Assembly: GCA_016790705.1 (NCBI GenBank)
Contig: JAEUOT010000032.1
Coordinates: forward strand, 1-64,000
Reading direction: 5' to 3'
Source: Hydrogenophaga sp.
GTDB taxonomy: Bacteria; Pseudomonadota; Gammaproteobacteria; Burkholderiales; Burkholderiaceae_C
Length of the DNA stretch: 64,000 nucleotides
Below the pieces are notes generated by a model that saw only the letters and a list, made by a program, of their open reading frames with translations, was not told the DNA's origin and searched no databases. The position numbers were made by a program, and so were the translations under genes. Shown here piece by piece: positions 26,724 to 35,000 of this stretch (within the stretch, counting starts at the first letter, position 1; each line of letters starts with the position of its first letter).

Positions 26724-26984
26724 TCATTGGGTCGGGCTACGCGAGTCGAAATCACCGTCCATGCGGGGCACCTCGAAGTCACAGTCTCCACCCGGAATGG
26801 CATCCATGACGTCCAGGAGGCTTCGCGGCTTGGTCTTGCTCAAACGGTAGTAGTCCTCGATCTTGAGTAGCGCAAAGGCAGGCTTGCCGCAGTGCGTGAT
26901 GAGGACCGGTCCCTCGCTGGCCAGGCGCATGGCATTGCTCACGCCCAGGGCGAAGTCTCGGCTTGACAGGGTGGAAACAGACAT
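26724..26984 (-). CDS. Phd/YefM-family antitoxin-like protein
   Basis: The protein has 86 residues. The N-terminal part MSVSTLSSRDFALGVSNAMRLASEG followed by PVLITHCGKPAFALLKIEDYYRL is the Phd/YefM DNA-binding fold. The acidic tail (DCDFEVPRMDGDFDS) would normally wrap around a toxin. It is the first gene of a small leftward unit; the following gene is not a recognised toxin. Such antitoxins usually repress their own promoter. Confidence 0.82.
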   Translation of the reverse strand: MSVSTLSSRDFALGVSNAMRLASEGPVLITHCGKPAFALLKIEDYYRLSKTKPRSLLDVMDAIPGGDCDFEVPRMDGDFDSRSPTQ

Positions 26985-27018
26985 GTCGAACTCCTTAGAT
27001 CGGTCAAGCCACCCGCCC

Positions 27019-28230
27019 TCATTTCACCAAGTAGGGCTTGTTGATGGTAGCGGCGAGATCGGGGCCCTTGTAGTGCGGCCGAATCCAGATCAACTTGCGA
27101 TCTTGGTTCTCTTGGCCGTGCGGCTGTCGACGCCAGTGGCCGCGCACCATGAATCTCACCAGTGGCTTGCCGCTGCCCTTACCCGTTTCATGACCGTCCA
27201 CCTCGCCCTTGCGGATCACAATAGGGCCAACGGATGCACCTACCTCTTGGTAGTCAAGCGCGGTATGTCGGCCCTTCGTTTGCAGCAGTTTCCGCCGCTT
27301 CTGTAGCGACGCGATGCCCTTTGCCTTGTCCTCGATCTCTCTGTGCGGACTCTCCTTGGCCGTCAACTCGGCCGCGTCGGATGACAGGTACAACACGGCA
27401 TTGAGAACAATCCGGTAGAAGGCAAGCCCATCTGTGTAGAACGTGTCGTCGTCCTGGTGCGCGATGGCCTCGTCGTTCAGATTCACGCTCATCCCGATAC
27501 CGAGGTCGGTAGGCGTCAGTGTCTCCCAGTCCGTGCGAAGCGCTTGCTCCAGCGTCCAGTTGTCACCCAGGTACAGCTCACGCTTGAGTGCGAGGTAGGC
27601 CGAGTCTGGAAGCCTGGCATGGCTGGCGTAGATGAGCAGCTTGCGACCGGGCAGGTTGGCACCTGCGGGGTACAAGGTGAGGAAAACAGATACCGGCGCG
27701 GAGTAATCCAGGCCGGCAACGTTCATGGCCCAACGCCCTGCATCACCCCGAATGTTGTGCATCGCGTTGATGACGGCGCGGGATGTGAAGGTGAAGAGGC
27801 ACGTTGTAAATGGCAACTGGATCAGTGCCGCCTTCAGATTGATCTCGGTGTTGGCCAGGTGCTCGGCCAGGTTGTCACTGAAATGGAAAGTCTTTTTCCC
27901 GGCCAAGGCAAAGTTCACCACGCTGTGGTAATCGAGTTTCACCGTGCCATATAGGCTGGCCAGAGACGCCTTCGCTTGCGGCGACGCGCTGGAGAGGAAT
28001 GGCGACATATCCTCGACGCTGACGCCGGGATGGTCCGCGCCATATCCAAGGATTTCCGCGTTCAATCGTTCGACGTACTGCAGAAACCGGCTGTCGTAGT
28101 CGTCCACACTATGAATGGCATGCGGCGGGTTGGAGCGACTCAGCAAGTCCGCCGCGTCCAGCTCCCCCGTCTCCACCAGTGCGGGGCGCAACTTGCGCAT
28201 GAAGTCATAGTACGTGGGTGGCAATGCCAT
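27019..28230 (-). CDS. Protein with AcrVA2-like C-terminus, third gene of a toxin-antitoxin operon
   Basis: The protein has 403 residues, soluble, with no signal peptide. The long N-terminal region (start MALPPTYYDFMRKLRPALVE) is unfamiliar. The C-terminus, VRFMVRGHWRRQPHG followed by RKLIWIRPHYKGPD, follows the GHW...W.P pattern at the end of the Cas12a inhibitor AcrVA2 and of its many plasmid and phage relatives. I infer homology to that wider family from memory; an anti-CRISPR function is not shown. The start ATG lies one base after the ParE-like stop, so it is translationally coupled to the toxin-antitoxin pair. Confidence 0.7.
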   Translation of the reverse strand: MALPPTYYDFMRKLRPALVETGELDAADLLSRSNPPHAIHSVDDYDSRFLQYVERLNAEILGYGADHPGVSVEDMSPFLSSASPQAKASLASLYGTVKLDYHSVVNFALAGKKTFHFSDNLAEHLANTEINLKAALIQLPFTTCLFTFTSRAVINAMHNIRGDAGRWAMNVAGLDYSAPVSVFLTLYPAGANLPGRKLLIYASHARLPDSAYLALKRELYLGDNWTLEQALRTDWETLTPTDLGIGMSVNLNDEAIAHQDDDTFYTDGLAFYRIVLNAVLYLSSDAAELTAKESPHREIEDKAKGIASLQKRRKLLQTKGRHTALDYQEVGASVGPIVIRKGEVDGHETGKGSGKPLVRFMVRGHWRRQPHGQENQDRKLIWIRPHYKGPDLAATINKPYLVK

Positions 28231-28231
28231 T

Positions 28232-28507
28232 TCAGCGGTCTTCCCTGGTGTGCCACAGCCGCAGCACGTAGATGATGGAGTTCTGAATCTCGTAGCGAAT
28301 CTCGTAGTCCTTGACCAAGATTCGCCGGACCTCGCGCGGCTCAAATTGGAAAAGCTGCTCGCCAATACGCGGGTTGGCCAACAGAACAGTCGGGGCCTTG
28401 GTCAGTGCCTGCACCGCACGTGCAGCAGCTGGTTTATTCACCGGAGCCAGGAATTCATACAGGCGCACCAGATCGGAAAGCGCCTTGCTGGTCCACTTCA
28501 ACTCCAT
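28232..28507 (-). CDS. RelE/ParE-type toxin
   Basis: The protein has 91 residues: MELKWTSKALSDLVRLYEFLAPVNKPAAARAV, then a basic strand region EVRRILVKDYEIRYEI and the end IYVLRLWHTRED. This is the ParE/RelE fold with the typical C-terminal Arg and His residues. ParE members poison gyrase and RelE members cleave mRNA; the sequence favours ParE. It shares one base with the end of the antitoxin gene. Confidence 0.88.
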   Translation of the reverse strand: MELKWTSKALSDLVRLYEFLAPVNKPAAARAVQALTKAPTVLLANPRIGEQLFQFEPREVRRILVKDYEIRYEIQNSIIYVLRLWHTREDR

Positions 28508-28773
28508 CAGCGCGGCACCGGCATTGATTGGTCAGACTCAAGGCTCTGCGCCCATGCTTGCACCGCCTGGTGGTCGAACACATGACCGGCGTCCACGTCC
28601 GCCATCGCTTCCTGGGTCAGCCTGTCGCGCTCCTCTTCCTGGGCGATCCAGGCTGAAAGCGCCTGCTTCATCACCCAGCCGCGAGAGCGTTCAAGACGGG
28701 ATGCCATTTGATCCACCTTATCTGCCAGTGGAAGCGGCACATGTGCGGTCAGCACCCTGGTAGCTGCTGTCAT
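28507..28773 (-). CDS. Ribbon-helix-helix antitoxin
   Basis: The protein has 88 residues. TRVLTAHVPLPLADKVDQMASRLERSRGWVMKQALSAWI is a CopG/ParD-type ribbon-helix-helix DNA-binding domain, followed by a flexible acidic tail for toxin binding. I chose the ATG at 28773, which follows AGGAG; an in-frame ATG at 28833 would add a poor N-terminus. It should autoregulate, and a palindrome suited to it lies at 28838-28858. Confidence 0.87.
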   Translation of the reverse strand: MTAATRVLTAHVPLPLADKVDQMASRLERSRGWVMKQALSAWIAQEEERDRLTQEAMADVDAGHVFDHQAVQAWAQSLESDQSMPVPR

Positions 28774-28837
28774 ATGGTTTCTCCTGTCAAGGGCTCCGTT
28801 GCCGGGACCCGCAGTATTGTCGATCAGAACCAATCAT

Positions 28838-28858
28838 AGTGATTAAAATCCAATCACT
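28838..28858. promoter_or_regulatory. Palindrome in the divergent toxin-antitoxin / SprT promoter region
   Basis: AGTGATT at 28838-28844 is the exact reverse complement of AATCACT at 28852-28858, with a 7-base AT-rich centre. It lies in an unusually AT-rich gap between the leftward antitoxin gene and the rightward SprT-like gene, a good position for autoregulation by the ribbon-helix-helix protein. The binding is inferred. Confidence 0.55.
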
Positions 28859-28884
28859 CAATATGTTTTGCACAATACAAATCT

Positions 28885-29691
28885 ATGGTCCGACCTGACG
28901 CTACCCCCACCGCACAGAACTACACCGAGCTGCAGCGGGCCTACGACCACTTCAACCAGGCGCTGTTCGAGGGTGCGCTGCCGGCGTGCCTGATTACGCT
29001 GCAGCGGGAGAAACGCACCTGCGGCTACTTCTCGCACCAGCGCTTTGCGGATCTGGACGGCCGCACCACCGACGAGATCGCGCTCAACCCGGCCTATTTC
29101 GCCGTGGTTCCGCTGGTCGAGACCATGCAGACACTGGTCCATGAGATGGTCCACCTGTGGCAGGCCCACTTCGGCAAGCCCGGTCGAGGCCGGTATCACA
29201 ACGGCCAGTGGGCCGACAAGATGGAAGCCATCGGCCTGATGCCCTCCTCCACCGGCAAGCCCGGTGGTCAACGGACCGGTGACTGCATGGCCGACTACGC
29301 CATCGAGGGCGGGCGCTTCCTGCAGGCTTGCGAGGCCCTGGTAACGGCGGACTTCCGGATCAGCTGGTACGACCGCTTTCCGGCACCGGAACTGGTGGCC
29401 GCTGGCCAGCAGTGCGAGGCGATGCAGTTGAGTGCGGCCGTCGGCGGCGGCACGACACCAGCGCAGGCCTTGCCGGTGGCCACCAGCCTGGTGGTGCGGC
29501 CGACCGTGACCAACGGGGTTGCCGCACCGGCCACAAACAAGTCCAACCGGGTGAAGTTCACCTGCGGCTGCGGGCAGAACATCTGGGGAAAGCCGTCCCT
29601 GCGTGTGCTGTGTATGGCTTGCGACACTCCCTTTCGGGAGTTCCCACCACCCAATCCGACAGCTGCAGCAACCCTCAACCTAATCAGCTGA
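28885..29691 (+). CDS. SprT-like zinc metalloprotease
   Basis: The protein has 268 residues. The zinc-protease helix is LVHEMVHLWQAHFG (HExxH) with a further His in GRYHNGQW. The preceding EKRTCGYFSHQRF and DEIALNPAYF fit the SprT/Spartan family, which cleaves proteins crosslinked to DNA. A C-terminal zinc-ribbon-like segment is present (KFTCGCGQNIWGKPSLRVLCMACDTPF). SprT-like genes are common ICE backbone members; a role in removing a relaxase-like adduct is speculation. Confidence 0.88.
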   Translation: MVRPDATPTAQNYTELQRAYDHFNQALFEGALPACLITLQREKRTCGYFSHQRFADLDGRTTDEIALNPAYFAVVPLVETMQTLVHEMVHLWQAHFGKPGRGRYHNGQWADKMEAIGLMPSSTGKPGGQRTGDCMADYAIEGGRFLQACEALVTADFRISWYDRFPAPELVAAGQQCEAMQLSAAVGGGTTPAQALPVATSLVVRPTVTNGVAAPATNKSNRVKFTCGCGQNIWGKPSLRVLCMACDTPFREFPPPNPTAAATLNLIS

Positions 29692-30149
29692 CGGGTGTTG
29701 TCAACGTCGCACATGCAGCGATTGCCGCCAGTCGCGGCCGAGAGCTGGGTTCACGGTGATTGGTACAAAGCCGTCATCTGCTCACCTTGTACTGCGACGG
29801 TATCAGTGACAGGTATTGAAGTGCCTGCAGTCATTCAGCTTGGCAGGCCGACCTTGTCCTCCAAATCGCTGTCGAATGTCAGCTGTTCGAACGGCTGAAC
29901 TCACACTGTCGACCCTCAAGAGACGGTCAGGAACTGACAGCCAATGTCGGTGGTGCAGCGAGTGCAGTCTCTTGAATCGTTGGTCTTGACGGCTGCTTTC
30001 GGGCATACATCGGCCATTCACTCGCGCCATGAATTCTGTCTTCAACAGAGGCGCAACTGAGGGCCCCCTGATCGAGCTTGACATAGCGCAAGTTCATGGA
30101 ATTTCACAGGCGCATGCTGTCAGTCCCTCAACTCGATGGGAGACACATC
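29692..30149. other. Intergenic region without a supported gene
   Basis: These 458 bases have small open frames on both strands, none with a plausible start, domain or codon pattern. The base composition is lower in GC than its neighbours. It may hold the promoter of the short recombinase and decayed sequence from an earlier insertion. Confidence 0.5.
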
Positions 30150-30773
30150 ATGGAAACATCGGCCAGTTCCATGCATCGGGAGCCTTGGAATAAGGGAAAG
30201 ATCGTTGGGCAGAAAGCGCCCTTCAAGCTGAGAGACATTTGGGCGTTGCGCGTGCGTCTTCAGATGCAAGGGCGTGTCCGAGAGTTGGCGCTCTTCAATC
30301 TCGGTATCGATAGCAAGCTGCGAGGCTGTGACCTCGTCGCCCTCAAGGTGCGAGACGTGTGCCACGGAGATCAAATGGCCACGCGAGCCATCGTCATGCA
30401 GCACAAAACTCAGCGACCGGTGCAATTCGAGATCACCTCAGCAACCAGGGATGCTCTGCAGGCATGGATCAAGCAGGCGGCATTGAGATCGGATGATTTC
30501 TTGTTTCCCAGCAGATTGCACGAGTCACCCCACCTGGGGACCCGACAGTACGCCAGGATTCTTGGGCACTGGGTGGATGAGTTGGGACTGGATCGCGCCG
30601 ACTACGGGACGCATTCGATGCGAAGAACCAAGGCGACGCTGATCTATCGCCGCACCAAGAACCTGCGTGCCGTGCAGCTGCTGCTTGGTCACTCCAAGCT
30701 GGAGTCGACGGTGAGATACCTCGGCATTGAGGTCGATGACGCTCTTGAAATCTCTGAACAAACGGAAATTTAG
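30150..30773 (+). CDS. Short tyrosine recombinase (catalytic core only)
   Basis: The protein has 207 residues, while full tyrosine recombinases have about 300 or more, and the N-terminal core-binding domain is absent. The catalytic residues are visible: Arg in LGIDSKLRGCDLVALKVRDV, His-x-x-Arg in THSMRRTKATLIY, His in LLGHSKLESTVRYLGIEV, with a Tyr in RYLGI at the nucleophile position. The ATG at 30150 follows GGGAG. It may be a self-standing short family, since no frame for a missing N-terminus is seen upstream. It marks the boundary between ICE backbone and metal/redox cargo. Confidence 0.82.
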   Translation: METSASSMHREPWNKGKIVGQKAPFKLRDIWALRVRLQMQGRVRELALFNLGIDSKLRGCDLVALKVRDVCHGDQMATRAIVMQHKTQRPVQFEITSATRDALQAWIKQAALRSDDFLFPSRLHESPHLGTRQYARILGHWVDELGLDRADYGTHSMRRTKATLIYRRTKNLRAVQLLLGHSKLESTVRYLGIEVDDALEISEQTEI

Positions 30774-30822
30774 AGCAGCGTCTTCCGATGAAATCTGCGT
30801 TCACCTGCCGTCTATCCGTTTG

Positions 30823-31006
30823 CTAGCCGCAGCGCATTGCCGATGCGGAAACCAAACGCAGGCTCACGGCCAGCGCGGCGATCATGGGCCAGAGTAGCCA
30901 GCCGTTGAACGGATACAGCAGACCGGCGTCCAAGGGTATGGCCAGCGCGTTGTAAACGAAGGCGAACCCCAGGTTCTGCTCCATGTTGGCCACGGTGGCC
31001 GGCCGC
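30823..31006 (-). pseudogene. Remnant of a heavy-metal P-type ATPase (C-terminal end)
   Basis: The minus strand encodes [32 protein letters not shown] and [10 protein letters not shown], the last two membrane helices of a copper/heavy-metal P1B-type ATPase. The final segment reads out of frame: the expected end (about IGNALRL) appears in a different frame just after 30870, so there is also a frameshift. Only about 60 residues of a protein of roughly 750-850 remain. It lies directly against the 3' end of the L,D-transpeptidase gene. Confidence 0.85.
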
Positions 31007-31016
31007 TCACACCTGC

Positions 31017-32333
31017 TCAGACGGCCCCGTCAAAGAACAGGCGCCAGCGCCCTTGCTCTCGGGCCCAGTACTGGCGGCGCTCCATGCTGCGTGCCGGCTT
31101 CGGTGCCACCGCGGTGTAGTTGACGATGGCGACCTCCGACTGGCGCTTCCAGCGGAACACCGAGACATCGCGCCATTCAGCGGGCGGCGCCGGCTCGCGG
31201 GTGGCACGCGCCCGTTCCACTCCCGTCGACACCCGGCGCAGCGGGCTGCTGTCGCCGCGCGCGTTGTAGTCGGCCGTCTGCAGCGCCTGCAGGGCGCCGC
31301 GGTCTCCCCTTGCCCAGGCCTGCCGCCACTGGCCCAGCAGGGATTGAAAGCCCCGGCGTTCGGCGGCCTGGTCGGCGGGGCGAACCCAGGTCACCTCGTC
31401 TGTGATCACCACCGGCGTGCGCCGCGTTTGCAGCACTGCCATGAGGTAGGCCATGTCGTCGTTGGCCAGGGCCACGCAGCCCTCGGTGGCGTAGGGGCTG
31501 CGCGAGTAGGTGGCGCGGGGCACGCCATGCAGCCAGATGCCGCTACCGGTGCGCCCCAGGCGCCGGTCGTGCTCGTTGGGGTAGTTCAGCGGCAGCGCGC
31601 CGATGCCGTACAGCTCCTCGACCTGCTGGTCGTCCAGGCGGCTGGTGATGAAGTACACCCCCAGCGGGGTGCGCAGGTCGCCTTCGACCCGCTTGTCGAA
31701 GCCTGCCTGACCGATGGACGCGTAGAAGCTGCGCAGCAGCTGCAGGCCGTTCGCCTGTTGCTCGAAGACGTAGACCCGCGAATGGCTGGCGTCCACCACC
31801 ACCACGTGCCGCACGTTGCGCGCCACTTGCAGCAGCTGTTCCGGCACCGCGCCGGCGGGCGGCATTTCCTGCAACGAGCCAAGCCGGCGCTGGGCTTCGG
31901 CGCGCAGCTTCTGCAGCTGCCCCCGCACCGCGGGCGGGCCGTCCGTCGCGGTGCTGAAGCCGGGGAAGGATCCGCTGCGGGCCAGCAGCAGGTCGCCGTA
32001 CACCAGCTGGCCCAGCTGAAAACCGGGCACATCCCGCACCAGCGCCGCCGCCAGTGGCAAGGCCTGTGGGTCACCGGCAGCGATGGCGCGGTATATCTGG
32101 ATCAGCCGCGCCTCGGGCGACGAGCGCAAGCTGCTGGTCAGCACGGCGCCGTCGGCCGACGCGCTGCGGGCAGGCTGTGCATTGGCGGGCTGGAAGGGCC
32201 AGGCCAGTGCCGACACTGCGGCCGCGCTGCGCGCGAGCCAGGCCCGCCGTGTGGGCGGCACAGAGGAAGCATTCACAGGGTGGTCGATCTGCGATGGGGG
32301 CTTCGGTGATCTGGTCACTGTGCGCTGGCCCAT
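31017..32333 (-). CDS. L,D-transpeptidase (YkuD domain) with NTF2-like tail
   Basis: The protein has 438 residues. The N-terminus has an Arg pair and a hydrophobic stretch ending near PANAQ, so it is exported. The YkuD domain spans about residues 170-310 with the catalytic motif [20 protein letters not shown] followed at once by CVALANDD (His, then Cys). These enzymes make 3-3 peptidoglycan crosslinks or attach proteins to the wall. The last 120 residues ([20 protein letters not shown] onward) look like an NTF2/DUF4440 domain. It overlaps the M23 gene by 19 bases. It belongs to the MerR-controlled operon and may strengthen the wall under metal stress. Confidence 0.9.
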   Translation of the reverse strand: MGQRTVTRSPKPPSQIDHPVNASSVPPTRRAWLARSAAAVSALAWPFQPANAQPARSASADGAVLTSSLRSSPEARLIQIYRAIAAGDPQALPLAAALVRDVPGFQLGQLVYGDLLLARSGSFPGFSTATDGPPAVRGQLQKLRAEAQRRLGSLQEMPPAGAVPEQLLQVARNVRHVVVVDASHSRVYVFEQQANGLQLLRSFYASIGQAGFDKRVEGDLRTPLGVYFITSRLDDQQVEELYGIGALPLNYPNEHDRRLGRTGSGIWLHGVPRATYSRSPYATEGCVALANDDMAYLMAVLQTRRTPVVITDEVTWVRPADQAAERRGFQSLLGQWRQAWARGDRGALQALQTADYNARGDSSPLRRVSTGVERARATREPAPPAEWRDVSVFRWKRQSEVAIVNYTAVAPKPARSMERRQYWAREQGRWRLFFDGAV

Positions 32334-33640
32334 GCGACGGAGGCCGCCATGCCCAGTTGTTCCCGCATGGCCTTCGCCTCCCGCTGGAAGGCCGGTACCT
32401 GGGCCACCACGGGGGCGCTGGTCGATGGTGCGCCCACGATCCGGGTCGGGTTGGTGCGCTGGCCTTTGACGAGGTATTCAAAGTGCAGATTCGGCCCGGT
32501 CGCCGTGCCGGTGGAGCCGACCGCGCCGATGTTCTGCGCCTGTTGCACGCGCTGCCCCACCCGGACCTCGATGCGTTGAAGGTGGGCGTAGGCGGTGGCG
32601 GCGTTGTCGGGGTGGCGGATGACCACGTAGTTGCCGTACCCGCCCTGCCGGCCGGCAAACGTCACAACGCCGTCGGCGACGGTTCGCACAGGCGTTCCCG
32701 CCGGCGCGCCGTAGTCCGTGCCCTTGTGGTCTTTCTGCACACCGAACACCGGGTGGATACGCGGCCCGTACGAACTGGTGACCCGGGAAAACGCCAGGGG
32801 TGATGCCAGGAAAGCCCGTCGCTGGCTCGTGCCGTCGAGGCTGACGAACTCGCCAGCCTGGCCCGGCTCCTGGAACCACATGGCCTGGTGGCTATCTTTG
32901 CCGTTGCGGACTTCGGCGCCCAGCAGCCGTCCGGTGAACAGGGTTTCACCGTCCAGCTCGAACGCCTCATAGACCAAGCTGAACCGTGCACCGCGCTGCA
33001 GGTCGCGCTGGAAATCGATGTCGCCGGAGAACGCCTCCACCACCTGGGCGGCAATGGCGTCCGGGATGCCCGCCTGGTCGGCTGTGGCATAGAACGAAGA
33101 ACGCAGCGTGAGCGCGCCGAACCTCACCAGGCGCCGGGGCACAGGCTGTTCGAGCCGGGAGCGGTACGCACCGTCTTGCGCCTGAACCACCAGGCGGCTG
33201 ACGCGTTGGTTGCCGTCCACCCAGCGCACCGTCAAGCCGTGCAGCCGGCCGTCGGGCGTTCGGGTGACGGAGGCGAGCTTGCCGGGCGTGCCCACCAGCA
33301 GCAGGCGCGATGTGGCATCGCGCGCCAGGAAGTCCTGCGCGTTGCGGTCATCGACCCCGAGGCGCCGCAGCAGCGATTGCAGGGAGTCGTCGCGTCGGGT
33401 GGTTTCTGACTGGTGAACCAGGAAGCTGGCATCGGGTGCCGTGGGCGCGGCCGTTGCCAGCGGCACCTCCGCCGGCTCCACCACTTGCCGGACCGGCCAT
33501 TTCGTGGCGTCGGGCAAAGGGTTGGAGACGCCGAAGGCCACGACACCGGAGCCCAGCATCAGGGCACCCAGAGCGGCCAGCACGGGCCGTCGGTGGTGGT
33601 GGATCTGTGCAAGCAGAAGGTGCAACGGGACGGTTTTCAT
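32315..33640 (-). CDS. M23-family murein endopeptidase (MepM/OapA-like)
   Basis: The protein has 441 residues. An N-terminal membrane helix (VLAALGALMLGSGVVAFGV) is followed by an OapA/LysM-like middle and a C-terminal M23 (LytM) domain from about residue 305: RIHPVFGVQKDHKGTDYGAPAGTPVRT, with the zinc-binding His and Asp. Later comes GPNLHFEYLVKG. The family usually has HLH here; the first His is Asn in this protein, while the second (zinc ligand) is kept. Activity may therefore be weakened. It would cut peptide crosslinks in the periplasm. It is cotranscribed with the transpeptidase. Confidence 0.88.
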   Translation of the reverse strand: MKTVPLHLLLAQIHHHRRPVLAALGALMLGSGVVAFGVSNPLPDATKWPVRQVVEPAEVPLATAAPTAPDASFLVHQSETTRRDDSLQSLLRRLGVDDRNAQDFLARDATSRLLLVGTPGKLASVTRTPDGRLHGLTVRWVDGNQRVSRLVVQAQDGAYRSRLEQPVPRRLVRFGALTLRSSFYATADQAGIPDAIAAQVVEAFSGDIDFQRDLQRGARFSLVYEAFELDGETLFTGRLLGAEVRNGKDSHQAMWFQEPGQAGEFVSLDGTSQRRAFLASPLAFSRVTSSYGPRIHPVFGVQKDHKGTDYGAPAGTPVRTVADGVVTFAGRQGGYGNYVVIRHPDNAATAYAHLQRIEVRVGQRVQQAQNIGAVGSTGTATGPNLHFEYLVKGQRTNPTRIVGAPSTSAPVVAQVPAFQREAKAMREQLGMAASVAWASAQ

Positions 33641-33652
33641 GACGGGACGCCC

Positions 33653-34288
33653 TCAGGCGGCGGACAACAAGACCTGGATGTCCGACGCGATCGTGGCGGC
33701 GTCGGTTCCGTAGGCGGAGAACAGGCGAACCCGGCCTTCGGTGTCGAAGATGTACTTGCCGGCCGAGTGGTCCATGGTGTAGCTGGTCGGTGTGGAGCCG
33801 GGGACCTTCTTGTAGTAAATCTTGAAGTCGTCCGCGACGCCTTTGAGTTCGCCGGGCTCGGGCCGCAGAGCGATGAAACCCGGGTCGAAGCTGGCTATGT
33901 ACGCCTTGAGCAAGGCCTGGGTGTCGCGCTCGGGATCGACCGTGATGAACAGCACCTGTAAGCGCTCGCCCTGCGCACCCAGCAGGCGCTTGACCTCCGC
34001 CATGGTGGTCATCGACGTGGGGCAGACGTCCGGGCATTGCGTGTAGCCGAAGAAGACCACCACGATCTTCCCTTTGAAGTCCTGCATCGTCCTCACGTTG
34101 CCGTCTTGGTCCTTGAGCCTGAGGTCCTTGGCAAAGGCCGCGCCGGTCACGTCGGTTCCCTTGAAGGCCTGCTTGTCGGGTGAACAGGCCAGCAGCAGCG
34201 CGGGCGCCGCACAGGCGAAGGTCATCTGCACGAAACGGCGGCGACCGGTGGACGTTGGGTCTGGGAGAGAGGGCAAACGTGGGCTCAT
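33653..34288 (-). CDS. SCO1/SenC-family copper/thiol protein
   Basis: The protein has 211 residues with an N-terminal signal ending in a lipobox-like LLAC. The thioredoxin fold contains VVFFGYTQCPDVCPTSMTTM, giving the CxxxC copper site, and the third ligand His in SYTMDHSAGKYIF. SCO proteins deliver copper to cytochrome oxidase or act in periplasmic thiol and redox control. The start ATG lies one base beyond the stop of the DsbA-like gene, so they are coupled. In this operon a role in copper or thiol stress is likely. Confidence 0.92.
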   Translation of the reverse strand: MSPRLPSLPDPTSTGRRRFVQMTFACAAPALLLACSPDKQAFKGTDVTGAAFAKDLRLKDQDGNVRTMQDFKGKIVVVFFGYTQCPDVCPTSMTTMAEVKRLLGAQGERLQVLFITVDPERDTQALLKAYIASFDPGFIALRPEPGELKGVADDFKIYYKKVPGSTPTSYTMDHSAGKYIFDTEGRVRLFSAYGTDAATIASDIQVLLSAA

Positions 34289-34289
34289 G

Positions 34290-35000
34290 TCACTTCCTGG
34301 CTTTGGCCACTTCTTCGGCCACGAGGGCCATCAGCTGCTGGTCGCCAAACGACGGTAGCCCGCGGCCGTTGACGAAGAAGGTGGGGGTTTTGGTCACTTC
34401 CAGCGCGGTCAGGTCTTCAATGTCCTGCTGCAACACCGCCTCGATGTCCGATCCCTGAGCGTCGGCCTGCGCCTTCTTGATGTCCAAGCCCGCGGCTTCG
34501 GCCGCCTGGTAGGCCAGGGCGAGGTTGGGCTGGCCATGGTCGGCCCATTGCGGCTGCGCGGCCAGCAACGACTCCAGCACCGGCTGGTACTTGTTCTGTC
34601 GCTTGGACGCTTCCAGCAGCTTGACGACTTGATCGGATCCCGCATGGAAGGGTGCGTAGCGGAGCACCAGGCGCACGTCGTTTGGGTACTGCTGGAGGAT
34701 GTTCTTGACGATGGGGTAGAACGCACGGCAGGCTTCGCAGGCCGGGTCAAAGAACTCGACGATGGTGACCGGCGCGTTGCTGGGGCCAAAGACGGGCGAA
34801 TGGAAGCGGATCAGGCGGTTGTCGGCGGGCTTGGCCTGACCATCGGCTGGTGAGCCGGATGGAGCGGACTGGCTGATGGCCTGGCTGACCTTCTCGGCCT
34901 GAGACTGCTGCACCCGCTTCTGGTAAGCGTTCATGCCCAGGAAAAAGAAGACCAATACGATGGCTACCAGGGCGGCGACGGTGATTTTCTTGGAGTTCAT
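34290..35000 (-). CDS. dsbA: DsbA-like thiol:disulfide oxidoreductase, membrane-anchored
   Basis: The protein has 236 residues. A single N-terminal helix (ITVAALVAIVLVFFFLGMNAY) anchors it in the membrane. The DsbA fold has VTIVEFFDPACEACRAFYP, active site CEAC (classical DsbA has CPHC), and the cis-Pro loop KTPTFFVNG. It should introduce disulfides into exported proteins and be reoxidised by the adjacent DsbB. The start overlaps the dsbB stop by ATGA. Confidence 0.92.
   Translation of the reverse strand: MNSKKITVAALVAIVLVFFFLGMNAYQKRVQQSQAEKVSQAISQSAPSGSPADGQAKPADNRLIRFHSPVFGPSNAPVTIVEFFDPACEACRAFYPIVKNILQQYPNDVRLVLRYAPFHAGSDQVVKLLEASKRQNKYQPVLESLLAAQPQWADHGQPNLALAYQAAEAAGLDIKKAQADAQGSDIEAVLQQDIEDLTALEVTKTPTFFVNGRGLPSFGDQQLMALVAEEVAKARK

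Noticed and set aside
29803-30084. 93-codon minus-strand frame in the gap before the short recombinase
   Set aside because: No ribosome site, no recognisable domain and neighbouring sequence looks decayed.
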